From NCBI GenBank assembly GCA_902521465.1, contig CABYRL010000001.1, positions 451,352-515,351 on the forward strand: DNA of 64,000 bases. The letters run 5' to 3'. The translations under genes and the position numbers were made by a program. A model generated the notes under the pieces. It was not told the DNA's origin. It was given only the letters and a program-made list of their open reading frames with translations, and did not search any database. This stretch comes from an uncultured Alphaproteobacteria bacterium. Lineage in GTDB: Bacteria > Pseudomonadota > Alphaproteobacteria > HIMB59. How positions within the stretch are numbered: the first letter of the stretch is position 1; every line of letters starts with the position of its first letter. Positions 1 through 9,878 of this stretch are shown in pieces.

Positions 1-485
1 GTCATGAAAATGTAATTATTGGAAATGTTACACTTTATGGAGCCACTGATGGAAGGTTATATGCTTCTGGTCAAGCAGGTGACAGATTTTGTGTCAGAAA
101 TTCAGGTGCATTAGCAATAGTCGAAGGATGTGGTGCTAATGGCTGTGAGTACATGACAGGTGGGTCTGCAATTATTTTAGGAGATGTTGGTGATAACTTT
201 GGTGCTGGAATGACTGGTGGTTCTGCTTTTATCTATTCCGAACAAAAGAATATTTCTGATTTGATGAACATGGAAACGATAGGACTTTATGGAATAGATA
301 ACAAAGATTGGAAAAACCATCTTCTAGATCTATTAAAAGATTTCTACAAAGAGACTAAATCAAAAAGAGCAGAGTTTATTATTGAAAATTATGACTCTGA
401 AGTCAAAAAATTTGCTCACGTCGTTCCTGATGAAGTAATTGATAAACTAGAATTTCCAGTCACAAAAAAATCAAGAATAGCTTAA
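1..485 (+). CDS. gltB: Glutamate synthase large subunit, C-terminal part (partial)
   Basis: The frame is open from base 3 with no start in the window, so only about the last 160 residues are present. They carry the glycine-rich repeat of the GltB C-terminal beta-helix domain (GXGXG type), seen as GATDGRLYASGQAG, EGCGANGCEYMTGG and GDVGDNFGAGMTGG. Glutamate synthase makes glutamate from glutamine and 2-oxoglutarate with the small subunit GltD. The C-terminal domain is structural, so the catalytic glutaminase and FMN/Fe-S parts lie outside the window. The stop overlaps the stop of the convergent hydrolase gene by a few bases. An ATG at 153 is internal and not the true start. Confidence 0.93.
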   Translation, partial: HENVIIGNVTLYGATDGRLYASGQAGDRFCVRNSGALAIVEGCGANGCEYMTGGSAIILGDVGDNFGAGMTGGSAFIYSEQKNISDLMNMETIGLYGIDNKDWKNHLLDLLKDFYKETKSKRAEFIIENYDSEVKKFAHVVPDEVIDKLEFPVTKKSRIA

Positions 486-1207
486 ATAAATTTAGATAGA
501 GTTATTAAACTTTCTTTATCAGATAGGCTATGATCTGCATGTTTAATTAAAATATTTTTAAAGTTTTTAAATTTTTTACTAAAATTGAAACTATCATTAT
601 ATCCATATGGAACAGCTTTGTCTTGGCCCCCATGAAGGAAAATAGTTTCTCCTAAAAAATTACCCTTAATTTTTTTTATTAAATATTTTTTACTTCTTTT
701 AAATAGTGCGGGAGAGTAATAATAAGCAAAATCAGAACTAACCTTTTGTTTTACGATCTCATTATTTTTAATTTTATTTTTCTGATGAATATTAAAATTT
801 TTCCAAATTAACTTTGTAGTAAAATCTGGTGCAGGGGCAATACCTATAAGCTTTGTAACTTTGCTTGGATGTATCAAAGCATATATGATTGCAACCCATC
901 CACCCATACTACTCCCAACCAGAATAAAATTTTTTATTTTCAAGTATTTTATAATATTGACTAAATCATTATACCAATCACTAATACCAAAGTTAGTGAA
1001 TTCACCACTAGATCTTCCATGCCCTTGAAAGTCAAAACACAAATATGAAATTTTATTTTTTCTGCAATAATTATTTAAAAAATTAGACTTTTTACCACTC
1101 TTATCTGATAATAAACCATGTAAAAAAATTAGAGTTTTTTTACTTCTTTTGTAATATCTATAGGATATTTTAACATCATCTTTTTTATAAAAGCTTAGTT
1201 TTGACAC
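482..1207 (-). CDS. Alpha/beta hydrolase, ABHD10-like
   Basis: The 241-residue protein has the complete alpha/beta hydrolase pattern: HGLLSD oxyanion strand near residue 30, GHGRSSGEF near 62-70, nucleophile elbow GSSMGG with Ser100, Asp196 in GGQDKAVP and His226 in HADHSL. GHGRSSGEF, VGSSMGGW and IGIAPAPDFT resemble the ABHD10/thioesterase-like group common in alphaproteobacteria. The substrate is unknown; a small ester or thioester is likely. The start is GTG at 1207, which overlaps the TTG start of the divergent glycosyltransferase gene by seven bases. There is no signal peptide, so it should be cytoplasmic. Confidence 0.8.
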   Translation of the reverse strand: MSKLSFYKKDDVKISYRYYKRSKKTLIFLHGLLSDKSGKKSNFLNNYCRKNKISYLCFDFQGHGRSSGEFTNFGISDWYNDLVNIIKYLKIKNFILVGSSMGGWVAIIYALIHPSKVTKLIGIAPAPDFTTKLIWKNFNIHQKNKIKNNEIVKQKVSSDFAYYYSPALFKRSKKYLIKKIKGNFLGETIFLHGGQDKAVPYGYNDSFNFSKKFKNFKNILIKHADHSLSDKESLITLSKFI

Positions 1208-2295
1208 AGATTAAAAATACAAAAAAAATAACTTGTTTACAAATAATTCCAACCATGGGTATTGGAGGTATTGAGACTGGAGTAAGAGATATTGCAAAAT
1301 ACCTAAATAAAAAAAAAATTGATAACTATATTTTATGTGAAAGCAGCAACAAAAATTTTAATATCAAAGGTCTAAAAATAATAAAATTAGATAATTTAAA
1401 ATTTAAAAATATTTTTGATCAAAACAAGATCAAAATGCAAATAAAACAATTAATAAAAAACAAAAGAATAAATTTAGTTCATATATCTTCAAGGGCACCA
1501 GCTTTTTTTCTAATTAACTACATTAAAAATTTAAATACAAAAGTTGTAACAAGTGTTCATAATAAATATGAGTCAAAATCATTTTTAAAAGATTGGTATA
1601 ACAGTTTTTTATTGAAGGGTGATGCTATAATTTTTAACTCAAATTTCGTAAAAAAAACATATGAGAATTATATAAATGATAAAACTAAACTACATGTTAT
1701 CCCAAGAGGTGTAGACACCAATTACTTTTCACCATCGAGAAAAAAATTTATAGGTAAAAATATTTTTATACCCTCGAGGATTTCAAGTTGGAAGGGGCAT
1801 GAATTATTACTGAATTACTTCTCATTATTACAGCAAGAGTACAAAGACACATTTAATATCCACCTAGTATCTTTAAATAAAAGTAAAGAAGAAAAAAAAA
1901 TACAGTTACTAATCAATAAATTAAATATATCAAAAAAAATAATAATTCATAAACCCACATTAGATATCAAAAATCTGTATCAAAGGGCATACTTGGTTGT
2001 GAATATCTCTAAAAGACCCGAAGGGTTTGGTAGAACTGTTTCTGAGGCATTATCCTTATCTAAAGTTGTAATAGCACCTAATCAGGGCGGGACTAAAGAA
2101 CAACTTTTCAATTTTAATAAAAATTTGTTATTTGATGTGAATTCATTTCATTCTTTCCAAAAAACTTTTAAATATGCTCTAAAAAATTATGACGCGATAT
2201 CAAAAAAAGGAAGATTCTATATAAAAAAAAATTATTCATCTGATCTCATGTGTAGAAAAACTCTAGGAGTTTATAATCATTTAGTTAATTTATGA
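1201..2295 (+). CDS. Glycosyltransferase family 4 protein
   Basis: The 364-residue protein has GT-B fold landmarks of family GT4. An N-terminal strand and loop (IIPTMGIGGIE, about residues 15-25) binds the acceptor side. PSRISSWKG (191-199) carries the usual basic residues, and the EX7E motif runs from Glu274 to Glu282 (EGFGRTVSE). Such enzymes transfer an activated sugar to a growing lipopolysaccharide or other surface glycan on the inner face of the membrane. The start is TTG at 1201, because the next ATG would remove the conserved first strand. The following family 9 gene overlaps by four bases (ATGA), which suggests one operon for surface glycan assembly. Confidence 0.82.
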   Translation: MTQIKNTKKITCLQIIPTMGIGGIETGVRDIAKYLNKKKIDNYILCESSNKNFNIKGLKIIKLDNLKFKNIFDQNKIKMQIKQLIKNKRINLVHISSRAPAFFLINYIKNLNTKVVTSVHNKYESKSFLKDWYNSFLLKGDAIIFNSNFVKKTYENYINDKTKLHVIPRGVDTNYFSPSRKKFIGKNIFIPSRISSWKGHELLLNYFSLLQQEYKDTFNIHLVSLNKSKEEKKIQLLINKLNISKKIIIHKPTLDIKNLYQRAYLVVNISKRPEGFGRTVSEALSLSKVVIAPNQGGTKEQLFNFNKNLLFDVNSFHSFQKTFKYALKNYDAISKKGRFYIKKNYSSDLMCRKTLGVYNHLVNL

Positions 2296-3200
2296 ACATT
2301 CTAGTTATTAAACATGGATCACTTGGTGATTTAGTCTTATCGTTTGGCGCTATTAAAACACTTAGAGATAATTATCCACACTCCAAAATATACTTACTTA
2401 CTCAATCTAACTATAAACAAATTTTTAAAAACTTACCTTATGTTAATGAAATTTTAGTTGATAATAGGATATCAGTTTTTCCATCATTAAAAAATATTTT
2501 GAAGAAAATTAAAGAAAAAGAAATAGATTTATTAATTGATTTACAAAATTCAACTAGGACAGAAATTTATAATTTATTTATTAAGATATTTACTAAATGT
2601 AAAATTTTATCTGCAAGAAAATTTTCGGATTATAGTTATAGGCAAAAAAAACTTGGTGTTCAACACATCACTAAAAATCATCAAGAGCAATTAAAATATT
2701 TGGAAATAAATAACTACTCACAGCCCGATTTGAATTGGATGCTTAAAGGTAAAATAATACAATCAAAAAAAATTATTTTTATCCCAGGAACATCTAAATC
2801 TGGAGAATATAAAAAATGGCCTTCAGATAAATATGCTCAAGTGGCCAAATATTTAGTTAGCAGAAACTATGAAATTTATCTGACAGGCTCTGATTTGGAT
2901 TTAAATACAATTAATGAAATAATTAAACTATGTCCAGAGTCTAAAAATAAAATTAATGAGTCAAAGATTGAGGATTTTTATCAATTGTGCTTGTCGTCTG
3001 AGTTGATCCTTACAAATGATACAGGGCCAGCTCATATCGCCAGTCTTACAAATAAAAATGTAATTTGGATAGCAAATGACAACGAAATTTCACGTTCATG
3101 TTATCCACTTGGTGATAATTTACATAAGATTACAGCATCTAATGTAAAAAATATTAGTGTAAACAGTGTTATTAATAAAATAGATCAAATATTAAAATAA
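2292..3200 (+). CDS. Glycosyltransferase family 9 (heptosyltransferase-like)
   Basis: The 302-residue protein matches the ADP-heptose transferase family. It has an N-terminal HGSLGD motif (8-13), a central FIPGTSKSGEYKKWP segment (about 163-177) that includes the expected tryptophan-proline, and the nucleotide-sugar motif NDTGPAH (242-248). It probably adds a heptose or similar sugar to the lipopolysaccharide core. Its ATG overlaps the stop of the upstream GT4 gene by four bases, so translation is likely coupled. The exact sugar and acceptor cannot be read from the sequence. Confidence 0.82.
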   Translation: MNILVIKHGSLGDLVLSFGAIKTLRDNYPHSKIYLLTQSNYKQIFKNLPYVNEILVDNRISVFPSLKNILKKIKEKEIDLLIDLQNSTRTEIYNLFIKIFTKCKILSARKFSDYSYRQKKLGVQHITKNHQEQLKYLEINNYSQPDLNWMLKGKIIQSKKIIFIPGTSKSGEYKKWPSDKYAQVAKYLVSRNYEIYLTGSDLDLNTINEIIKLCPESKNKINESKIEDFYQLCLSSELILTNDTGPAHIASLTNKNVIWIANDNEISRSCYPLGDNLHKITASNVKNISVNSVINKIDQILK

Positions 3201-3211
3201 TTTATATTTAC

Positions 3212-3278
3212 AATTGATTTATCTTTGCTAATAATCCTAGGATGATTTTATATAATCAATTATTAGGGCGCTTATAAT
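3212..3278 (+). promoter_or_regulatory. infC leader: inverted repeats and two -10-like boxes
   Basis: The 114-base gap before infC holds an 8-base inverted repeat (AATTGATT at 3212-3219, AATCAATT at 3254-3261) around a perfect 10-base palindrome ATCCTAGGAT (3234-3243). Two exact TATAAT boxes lie at 3251-3256 and 3273-3278. No convincing -35 is spaced correctly for either box. The region probably contains the promoter of the infC operon, but which box is used and whether the palindromes bind protein or fold in RNA is inference. Confidence 0.4.
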
Positions 3279-3314
3279 TGCAAACTTTCTTTTTTTTTCT
3301 TTACACATAATATT

Positions 3315-3860
3315 TTGAATAAACCCTTCCAAAGAAATAATAATTTTCGTGGCAAAAAAGATCTTCACAAGATAAATAATTTTATTTCTGCAGCTGACGT
3401 AAGAGTTATTTTAGATGATGGGGAGCAGTTAGGAGTCATGAAAAAAAATGAAGCCATAGACATAGCAAAAGGTAGAGGTATGGATTTAGTTGAAATAGCT
3501 CCAAACAATAATCCTCCAGTTTGTAAAATAGTTGACTATGGAAAATTTAAATATCAAGAACAGAAGAAAAAAAACGAAGCAAAAAAGAAACAAAAAGTAA
3601 TTGAAACTAAAGAGCTTAAAATTAGACCTGGTACCGGAGAACATGACTACCAAGTTAAAATAAGAAATGCTCAGAAGTTTTTAAAAGAGGGAAACAGAGT
3701 AAAATTTAGCTTGAGATTTAAGGGTAGAGAAATGGAACATTCTAATTTAGGTATTGATATGCTTAAAAGAGTAAAAACTGATTTGGGAGAACTCATCAGA
3801 GTTGAAATGGAACCTAAAATTGAAGGAAGACAAGCTTTCCTCGTAGTTGCACCCAAATAA
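3315..3860 (+). CDS. infC: Translation initiation factor IF-3
   Basis: The 181-residue protein has the two IF-3 domains: an N-terminal half with VRVILDDGEQLGVM and a C-terminal half with KELKIRPGTGEHDYQVKIRN and the basic VKFSLRFKGREM. IF-3 binds the 30S subunit, blocks premature 50S joining and checks initiator tRNA and start codon. The chosen start is TTG at 3315, because MNKPF lines up with the MRRPF start of other alphaproteobacterial IF-3 proteins. An in-frame ATT lies immediately upstream at 3312. No good Shine-Dalgarno sequence precedes either codon. A weak start codon is expected in this gene, since IF-3 is known to repress its own mRNA through one in enteric bacteria. Confidence 0.95.
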   Translation: MNKPFQRNNNFRGKKDLHKINNFISAADVRVILDDGEQLGVMKKNEAIDIAKGRGMDLVEIAPNNNPPVCKIVDYGKFKYQEQKKKNEAKKKQKVIETKELKIRPGTGEHDYQVKIRNAQKFLKEGNRVKFSLRFKGREMEHSNLGIDMLKRVKTDLGELIRVEMEPKIEGRQAFLVVAPK

Positions 3861-3888
3861 ATTATATGATACTTAATTGATCTCAGTT

Positions 3889-3925
3889 AGTCGAAGGGGC
3901 TTTTAAAAGGGTATGCCTTAAGACT
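3889..3925 (+). promoter_or_regulatory. Possible rpmI-rplT leader hairpin
   Basis: In the 92-base gap between infC and rpmI, AGTC and AAGG (3889-3897) can pair with CCTT and GACT (3916-3925), giving an imperfect stem with a small internal loop. L20 represses rpmI-rplT through structured leader RNA in several bacteria, so this is a reasonable place for such a site. The pairing is short and could be chance. Confidence 0.25.
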
Positions 3926-3952
3926 TTATTAAATTACTCAAAAGGAGATAAA

Positions 3953-4153
3953 ATGCCCAAACTAAAAACAAAAAGTAGCGTAAAGAAACGCTTCAAAACA
4001 TCCTCATCGGGAAAATTAATTGTCGGTAACGTTGGTAAACGCCATGGCATGTCTAAAAGAACAAACTCTTTTATCAGAAATTCTAAAGGTACTAGGGTCT
4101 TATCAAAATCTGCATCAATAATAATTGGGTCAATGATGCCATACTCAAAATAG
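3953..4153 (+). CDS. rpmI: 50S ribosomal protein L35
   Basis: The 66-residue basic protein has the L35 pattern: [14 protein letters not shown] at the N-terminus and [10 protein letters not shown] in the middle. It is a late-assembling component of the large ribosomal subunit. A clear Shine-Dalgarno AAAGGAG lies at 3941-3947, about six bases before the ATG. It sits between infC and rplT in the conserved order infC-rpmI-rplT. The C-terminus ([12 protein letters not shown]) departs from the usual basic L35 ending but the length is normal. Confidence 0.96.
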   Translation: MPKLKTKSSVKKRFKTSSSGKLIVGNVGKRHGMSKRTNSFIRNSKGTRVLSKSASIIIGSMMPYSK

Positions 4154-4169
4154 GTAAAGGAGAGATATT

Positions 4170-4529
4170 ATGCCAAGAGTTAAAAGAGGTGTTACAGCAA
4201 GAGCTAGACATAAAAAAGTTTTTGAATTTACAAAAGGTCATCGTGGTAGAAGAAAAAATGTTTACCGAGTAGCAACACAAAGCATGGATAAAGCACTTCA
4301 ATATGCTTATCGCGATAGAAGAAATAAGAAAAGAGATTTTAGAGGTTTATGGATCCAAAGAATTAATGCTGGTGTAAGAGAACATGGTCTAACTTATGCA
4401 AAGTTTATTGATGGACTAAAAAAAGCAAACATTGAAATTAATAGAAAAATTCTCTCTGAGATTGCATTTCATGAACCAGCTGCTTTTAAATCAATAGTTG
4501 AGAAAGCTAAGGCTAATCTAGCCAGCTAA
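4170..4529 (+). CDS. rplT: 50S ribosomal protein L20
   Basis: The 119-residue protein has the L20 signature throughout: [18 protein letters not shown] at the start, [11 protein letters not shown], then [20 protein letters not shown]20 binds 23S rRNA early in assembly of the 50S subunit and often regulates its own operon. Shine-Dalgarno AAAGGAGA lies at 4156-4163. The gene follows rpmI by 16 bases and precedes pheS by 7, so rpmI-rplT-pheS-pheT-lepA can be read as one transcript. Confidence 0.97.
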   Translation: MPRVKRGVTARARHKKVFEFTKGHRGRRKNVYRVATQSMDKALQYAYRDRRNKKRDFRGLWIQRINAGVREHGLTYAKFIDGLKKANIEINRKILSEIAFHEPAAFKSIVEKAKANLAS

Positions 4530-4536
4530 ATTAAAG

Positions 4537-5586
4537 ATGGACATTAAAAAAGTCCTTAATGAAGCTATAAAACAGATAGAGCGATGCTCTAGTCAACAAG
4601 AATTACAAAATGTCAAAGTAGCTTATTTAGGAAAAAAAGGAAAAATAACTGAGTTACTTAAAAGTCTTAAAGATTTATCATTAGAGGAAAAAAAGTCCAC
4701 TGGTGCTAAATTAAACTCATTGAGAACAGATATTGATGATCTTTTCAAAAATAAATTTAATAGTTTAAAAGTTAAAGAAATAAATTCTAAATTAAAAAAT
4801 GAATTTCTTGACATAAGTTTTCCTCCACCAAATTCAATTCCCTCTAAGGTCCATCCAATATCAAAAACTTTTGATGAGGTCATAAGTATTTTTGGATCAA
4901 TGGGTTACTCTGTTGCCGAAGGCCCAGATATTGAGACTGATTATTTTAATTTTTCCGCACTCAATATACCTGAAAATCACCCTGCTCGAGAGATGCAAGA
5001 TACATTCTACATAGATGACACTGATAAAGATAATAAACCATATGTTCTAAGAACACATACAAGTCCAGTTCAAATTAGAACTTTATTAAATGAACAACCC
5101 CCAGTTAAAATAATTGCTCCTGGTAGAACCTATAGATGTGACTCGGACTCTACGCATTCTCCAATGTTTCATCAAGTTGAGGGTTTGTTTATCAATGAGA
5201 ATGCAAACATGGGTGACTTAAAAGGAACTTTGATTGAATTTTGTAAACAATTTTTTAATGTACAAAATTTAAAGGTAAGGTTTCGACCTAGTTATTTTCC
5301 TTTCACTGAACCTTCTGCTGAAATGGATATCGCTTATGAAATTGTTAATAACAAGATCCACCTAGGAACAGGTGATCTTTGGCTTGAAATTTTAGGATGT
5401 GGAATGGTAAATCCCATAGTTTTAGAAAATTGCAATGTGGATACAAAAATTTATCAAGGTTTTGCGTTTGGAATGGGATTAGACAGAATTACAATGTTAA
5501 AATATGGATTAACAGATATCAGGTCATTTTTTAGTGGAAATTTAAATTGGATTGCTAATAACGGTTTTAGCATAGGAGATTATTAG
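4537..5586 (+). CDS. pheS: Phenylalanyl-tRNA synthetase alpha subunit
   Basis: The 349-residue protein has an N-terminal helical (coiled-coil) arm over about the first 95 residues, then a class II synthetase core. Seen there are FDEVISIFGSMGY, LRTHTSPVQIR, the motif 2 region with GRTYRCDSDSTHSPMFHQVEG, and the motif 3 end GFAFGMGLDRITML. With PheT it forms the alpha2beta2 enzyme that charges tRNA-Phe. Its stop TAG shares one base with the GTG start of pheT, consistent with equal production of the two subunits by translational coupling. Confidence 0.97.
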   Translation: MDIKKVLNEAIKQIERCSSQQELQNVKVAYLGKKGKITELLKSLKDLSLEEKKSTGAKLNSLRTDIDDLFKNKFNSLKVKEINSKLKNEFLDISFPPPNSIPSKVHPISKTFDEVISIFGSMGYSVAEGPDIETDYFNFSALNIPENHPAREMQDTFYIDDTDKDNKPYVLRTHTSPVQIRTLLNEQPPVKIIAPGRTYRCDSDSTHSPMFHQVEGLFINENANMGDLKGTLIEFCKQFFNVQNLKVRFRPSYFPFTEPSAEMDIAYEIVNNKIHLGTGDLWLEILGCGMVNPIVLENCNVDTKIYQGFAFGMGLDRITMLKYGLTDIRSFFSGNLNWIANNGFSIGDY

Positions 5587-7979
5587 TGAAGTTTAGTTAT
5601 AGCTGGTTGTGCGATCATTTAGAAACAGATAAAAATGCAATTGAAATAGGTGATGCACTAACAAATCTAGGACTGGAACTTGAAAGTTTAACTGATTACT
5701 CCTCATACTCAAAATTTGTTGTTGCAACAATTAAAGATTTTCATAAACATCCCAACGCAGACAGGTTGAATATCTGTACCGTTGATGATGGCACAAAGAC
5801 CTACCAAGTAATATGCGGTGCAAATAATGTCAAGAAAGGACTAAAAGGTATATTTGCTAAAGATGGAATGTATATTCCCGGAACACAGATATATCTAAAA
5901 AAAGGTAAAATTCGTGGAGAAATTTCAGAGGGTATGCTTTTATCTGAAAGAGAGCTTAATTTAAGTGATGATCATGATGGTATTATTGAGCTTTCAGATA
6001 ATTTTGAAAATGGAACATCAGCGATTGATGCACTAAAATTAAACGACCCTGTTTTTGAAATAGGTATTACACCTAACAGAGGGGACTGCCTTGGTATTAG
6101 AGGAGTTGCCAGGGATCTTTCGGCTAAGGGTATTGGAAAACTAAAACCTCTAAAATATGAAAAAATTACAAAATTAGATTTTGAAAGTCCTATCAGTTGG
6201 AATATTGAAAATGATAATAATAGCTGTGAGTACGTAGTAAGTAGATATTTTAAAGATGTAAAAAATACAGTATCCCCTGAATGGTTACAAAAAAAACTTA
6301 TTAGTCTTGGATTAAGACCTATTAATGCATTAGTTGATATTACAAATTTTATAACCCATGATTTAGGTAGGCCTTTACATGTATTTGATGCTGATAAAGT
6401 TGGAAAAAAGCTTCATATGAGATTAGCTAAACCTAATGAAAAAATTCTTGCTTTGGATAACAAAGAATACACATTAGATAGTAATTCAACTGTCATAGCT
6501 GATAATAATAATGCTCTTGCTATAGCTGGAATAATCGGAGGTGAAAGTAGTGGATGTACAGAGGATACAAAAAATGTATTTCTTGAAGTAGCTATCTTTG
6601 AAAAAGATAGAGTAGCAAAAACCGGAAGAACTCTTGGAATAAATTCTGATGCCAGATATCGTTTTGAAAGAGGTTTGGATAAAAAAATGGTTATTGAGGG
6701 TTTAAATTATGCATCATACTTGATAAACAAAATTTGTGGAGGATCTGTAAGTAAAAATATTGACTCTGGTAAGCTAGATACCAATGAACGCAAAATTAAA
6801 TATAAGTTTGATTATTTTGAAAAAGTAATTGGCATAAAATTAGAACCAAAAAAACAATTAAATATACTAAAAGATTTAAATTTTCAAATCAATCAAAGCA
6901 CCGAAAAAGAGTGTGATCTTCTCATACCTTCATGGAGAAATGACATTGAAAATAATATAGATGTAGTTGAAGAGGTGATTAGAATATACGGATATGAAAA
7001 TATTATAGAGAGTATCCCATCACCTTCAGATGATGAGATTGTTAAGATTAATAATTCATTAATAAATAAAAAATTTAAAGCAATAAAAAAACTAAAGAAA
7101 ATATTAATATCAAAAGGACTTTCTGAGATTATAACTTTCTCTTTTCACTCAACAAAGGCTCATGAAATTCTTTCAGGCGATAAATCATTAAAAATTTCAA
7201 ACGCTATCAGTGATGATCAATCATTTATGAGAAACTCGATGATTTTTAATCATTTAGAAACTGCAGAGATGAACTATAAAAAAGGTTATAAAAATATTCA
7301 AATATTTGAAATTGGACCTATTTATAATACATCCCAATCTCAAGAAAATATTCTATCAATGCTTATATCATCTCAGGAAAATACAAACTCAATTTTCAAA
7401 TTAGAAGACTTCAATTTTTATTCTATATCAAATCTTGTATCTAATTTAATAAGTTCATTAAATTTTGATGCAAAGCAGTTTAATATCTCAAGATCAACTT
7501 CAAATACTTTTCATCCAGGTCAATCCGCAGAACTAAACATGGGAAAGAAATTAATTGCCAGGTATGGAAAAGTTCATCCATTAATTATAGAGGAATTCCC
7601 TAAACTTAAAAATAGTTACGCAATTGAGTTATTTTTTGAAAATCTCCCAATAGACTCTATTAGTAGAACTAATTTTTCCAACATTTTAGACTCCCAGTTT
7701 CAATTCAGTGAAAAAGATTTTTCATTTGTATTTGAAAAAGAGCAAAATCTTTTTGAAGTACAAAGATACGTTAATGGTATTGACAAAAACCTTATAAAAA
7801 ATGTTGAATTTTTTGATCTCTATGAGTCAAAAGATTTAGGGGAAAATAGCAAAAGTGTAACATTCAGAGTAACTATTCAATCAAAAGATAAAACGCTTGA
7901 TGAAAAAGACTTAGAGCAAATTCACAATAATATTTTAGAAAAAGTATCTAATAAATTTAAAGCAAATATTAGAACATAA
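5586..7979 (+). CDS. pheT: Phenylalanyl-tRNA synthetase beta subunit
   Basis: The 797-residue protein is full length for bacterial PheT. The tRNA-binding (EMAP-like) domain is near residues 40-150 ([20 protein letters not shown]). The editing B3/B4 region contains [21 protein letters not shown] and RYRFERGLD. The B5 region contains a IRIYGYE motif, and the C-terminus is a ferredoxin-fold anticodon-binding domain ([12 protein letters not shown]). It provides tRNA binding and hydrolysis of mischarged Tyr-tRNA. The start is GTG, overlapping the pheS stop by one base; the stop TAA overlaps the lepA ATG by one base. Confidence 0.97.
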   Translation: MKFSYSWLCDHLETDKNAIEIGDALTNLGLELESLTDYSSYSKFVVATIKDFHKHPNADRLNICTVDDGTKTYQVICGANNVKKGLKGIFAKDGMYIPGTQIYLKKGKIRGEISEGMLLSERELNLSDDHDGIIELSDNFENGTSAIDALKLNDPVFEIGITPNRGDCLGIRGVARDLSAKGIGKLKPLKYEKITKLDFESPISWNIENDNNSCEYVVSRYFKDVKNTVSPEWLQKKLISLGLRPINALVDITNFITHDLGRPLHVFDADKVGKKLHMRLAKPNEKILALDNKEYTLDSNSTVIADNNNALAIAGIIGGESSGCTEDTKNVFLEVAIFEKDRVAKTGRTLGINSDARYRFERGLDKKMVIEGLNYASYLINKICGGSVSKNIDSGKLDTNERKIKYKFDYFEKVIGIKLEPKKQLNILKDLNFQINQSTEKECDLLIPSWRNDIENNIDVVEEVIRIYGYENIIESIPSPSDDEIVKINNSLINKKFKAIKKLKKILISKGLSEIITFSFHSTKAHEILSGDKSLKISNAISDDQSFMRNSMIFNHLETAEMNYKKGYKNIQIFEIGPIYNTSQSQENILSMLISSQENTNSIFKLEDFNFYSISNLVSNLISSLNFDAKQFNISRSTSNTFHPGQSAELNMGKKLIARYGKVHPLIIEEFPKLKNSYAIELFFENLPIDSISRTNFSNILDSQFQFSEKDFSFVFEKEQNLFEVQRYVNGIDKNLIKNVEFFDLYESKDLGENSKSVTFRVTIQSKDKTLDEKDLEQIHNNILEKVSNKFKANIRT

Positions 7980-9778
7980 TGGAAATTTCTAAAATTAGAA
8001 ATTTTTCGATTATAGCTCATATCGATCATGGTAAATCAACATTAGCAGATAGAATGATAGAAATTTGCGGCGGAATGGATGATAGAACAAAAAAAGATCA
8101 AGTTCTTGACTCGATGGATATAGAAAGAGAGAGGGGTATTACTATAAAAGCTCAAACTGTCAGATTAAATTATAAAAATAAAAATGGTGAAGAATATCAA
8201 TTAAATATATTAGACACACCAGGTCATGTTGATTTTTCTTACGAAGTTTCAAGATCCTTATCTGCATGTGAGGGATCTATTCTTGTTGTTGATAGCACAC
8301 AGGGTGTAGAGGCCCAAACACTCGCAAACGCTTACCAGGCAATTGAAGTCAATCATGAGATATTACCTGTGTTAAACAAAGCCGACTTACCAGCATCTGA
8401 ACCAGAGAGAGTAAAAGAAGATATTGAACAAACAATAGGAATAGATACTTCTGAAGCCCAACTTGTTTCTGCAAAAACAGGACTAGGTGTTGATAGCTTA
8501 TTAGACCAAATTATCGAAAAACTCCCAGCTCCACACACAAATGAAAATCATCTAAAAGCCCTGTTAGTTGACAGTTGGTATGATAATTATTTAGGAGTTA
8601 CAGTTCTTGTTCGGGTTCTTGATGGTGTAATGAAAAAAGGAATGAAGGTAAAGTTTTTATCAAATAATCAACAGTACAATATAGATAGAATTGGATATTT
8701 TACGCCAGATATAAATTATTGCGATGAACTAGGTCCTGGTGAGATAGGTTTTATTAATGCAAGCATTAAGTCAGTTGCAGATTGCAAAGTTGGCGATACC
8801 ATAGCAGAATTAAACGATCAAAAAGTTAAGCCGCTGCCTGGATTTAAGCCCTCATTGCCAGTTGTATTCTGTGGTATTTACCCAGTGGATACCTCTGATT
8901 ATGAGAGATTGAAAGAAAGTTTTGAAAAATTGGCTTTAAATGACTCCAGTTTCACCTACGAGAATGAGACTAGTGCAGCATTAGGATATGGATTTAGATG
9001 TGGTTTTCTTGGGCTACTTCATTTAGAGGTAACAACAGAAAGATTGAGAAGAGAATTTGATCTTGATTTGATAACAACTGCACCTGGAGTTGTTTACAAA
9101 GTAATAGACAGAAATAAAAATGAAATTGTTATAAGGAACCCTTCAGAGCTCCCTGACCCTGCAGAAATTGATCAAATTTTAGAACCTTGGGTCAAATCAA
9201 CGATTATAGTTCCACAAGATTATTTAGGAACAGTAATAACACTTTGTATTGAAAAAAGAGGTAAGCAAAAAAATTTAAATATACAAAATAATAGAGCTGT
9301 TTTAGAAATGGAACTTCCTCTAAATGAAATAGTAATAGATTTTTATGATAAATTAAAATCTTACTCCAAAGGTTATGCAAGTTTTGATTATCAAGTTTAT
9401 GATTATTTTCAAGGCGACTTAGTTAAGCTTAATATATTAGTAAACTCAGAAACTGTTGATGCATTTTCAAATATAGTTCATAAAACAAGAGCAGAAACAA
9501 TTGGCCGAAAGATATGTAATAAACTTAAAGATTTAATCCCAAGACAAAATTTTCAAATTCCAATTCAAGCTGCGATTTATGGAAAAATTATTGCCAGAGA
9601 AACAATTAAAGCATTCAGAAAAGATGTTACAGCGAAACTTTATGGTGGAGATGTGAGTAGAAAGAAAAAACTCCTTGAAAAACAAAAAAAAGGAAAGAAA
9701 AGAATGAAACAATTTGGTAATGTTGAAATACCACAAACAGCTTTTTTTGAAGCTTTGAAAATAGGGGATAGTGATTAA
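7979..9778 (+). CDS. lepA: Elongation factor 4 (LepA), ribosome back-translocating GTPase
   Basis: The 599-residue protein carries the translational GTPase motifs near the N-terminus: AHIDHGKST (G1), RERGITI (G2), DTPGHVDF (G3) and NKADLP (G4). EF-G-like domains follow, with [16 protein letters not shown], and then the LepA-specific C-terminal domain ending in [15 protein letters not shown]. It binds the 70S ribosome and promotes reverse translocation of stalled complexes. The ATG overlaps the pheT stop by one base, so it is probably the last gene of the infC operon. No terminator is evident before the tRNA that follows five bases later. Confidence 0.97.
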   Translation: MEISKIRNFSIIAHIDHGKSTLADRMIEICGGMDDRTKKDQVLDSMDIERERGITIKAQTVRLNYKNKNGEEYQLNILDTPGHVDFSYEVSRSLSACEGSILVVDSTQGVEAQTLANAYQAIEVNHEILPVLNKADLPASEPERVKEDIEQTIGIDTSEAQLVSAKTGLGVDSLLDQIIEKLPAPHTNENHLKALLVDSWYDNYLGVTVLVRVLDGVMKKGMKVKFLSNNQQYNIDRIGYFTPDINYCDELGPGEIGFINASIKSVADCKVGDTIAELNDQKVKPLPGFKPSLPVVFCGIYPVDTSDYERLKESFEKLALNDSSFTYENETSAALGYGFRCGFLGLLHLEVTTERLRREFDLDLITTAPGVVYKVIDRNKNEIVIRNPSELPDPAEIDQILEPWVKSTIIVPQDYLGTVITLCIEKRGKQKNLNIQNNRAVLEMELPLNEIVIDFYDKLKSYSKGYASFDYQVYDYFQGDLVKLNILVNSETVDAFSNIVHKTRAETIGRKICNKLKDLIPRQNFQIPIQAAIYGKIIARETIKAFRKDVTAKLYGGDVSRKKKLLEKQKKGKKRMKQFGNVEIPQTAFFEALKIGDSD

Positions 9779-9783
9779 TTTTT

Positions 9784-9873
9784 GGAGAGATGGCCGAGTG
9801 GTTTAAGGCGCACGCCTGGAACGCGTGTATAGGGGCAACTCTATCGTGGGTTCGAATCCCACTCTCTCCGCCA
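9784..9873 (+). tRNA. tRNA-Ser (anticodon GGA)
   Basis: The acceptor stem pairs GGAGAGA (9784-9790) with TCTCTCC (9863-9869), then discriminator G and an encoded CCA (9871-9873). The anticodon stem CACGC/GCGTG (9811-9815, 9823-9827) encloses the loop CTGGAAC, giving anticodon GGA at 9818-9820, which reads UCC and UCU serine codons. A long variable arm follows, as expected for tRNA-Ser, and the T loop GTTCGAATC is canonical. It starts five bases after the lepA stop. Confidence 0.96.
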
Positions 9874-9878
9874 ATAAA

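Noticed and set aside
9784..9873. tRNA-Ser as an integration site of a genomic island
   Set aside because: No integrase, no repeat of the tRNA 3' end and no change in coding style were seen downstream. The neighbouring genes are ordinary glycosyltransferases and rmuC.
9825..9878. In-frame extension of the GT32-like gene into the tRNA-Ser
   Set aside because: The extension translates the T arm and acceptor stem of the tRNA. The ATG at 9879 directly after the CCA is the sensible start.
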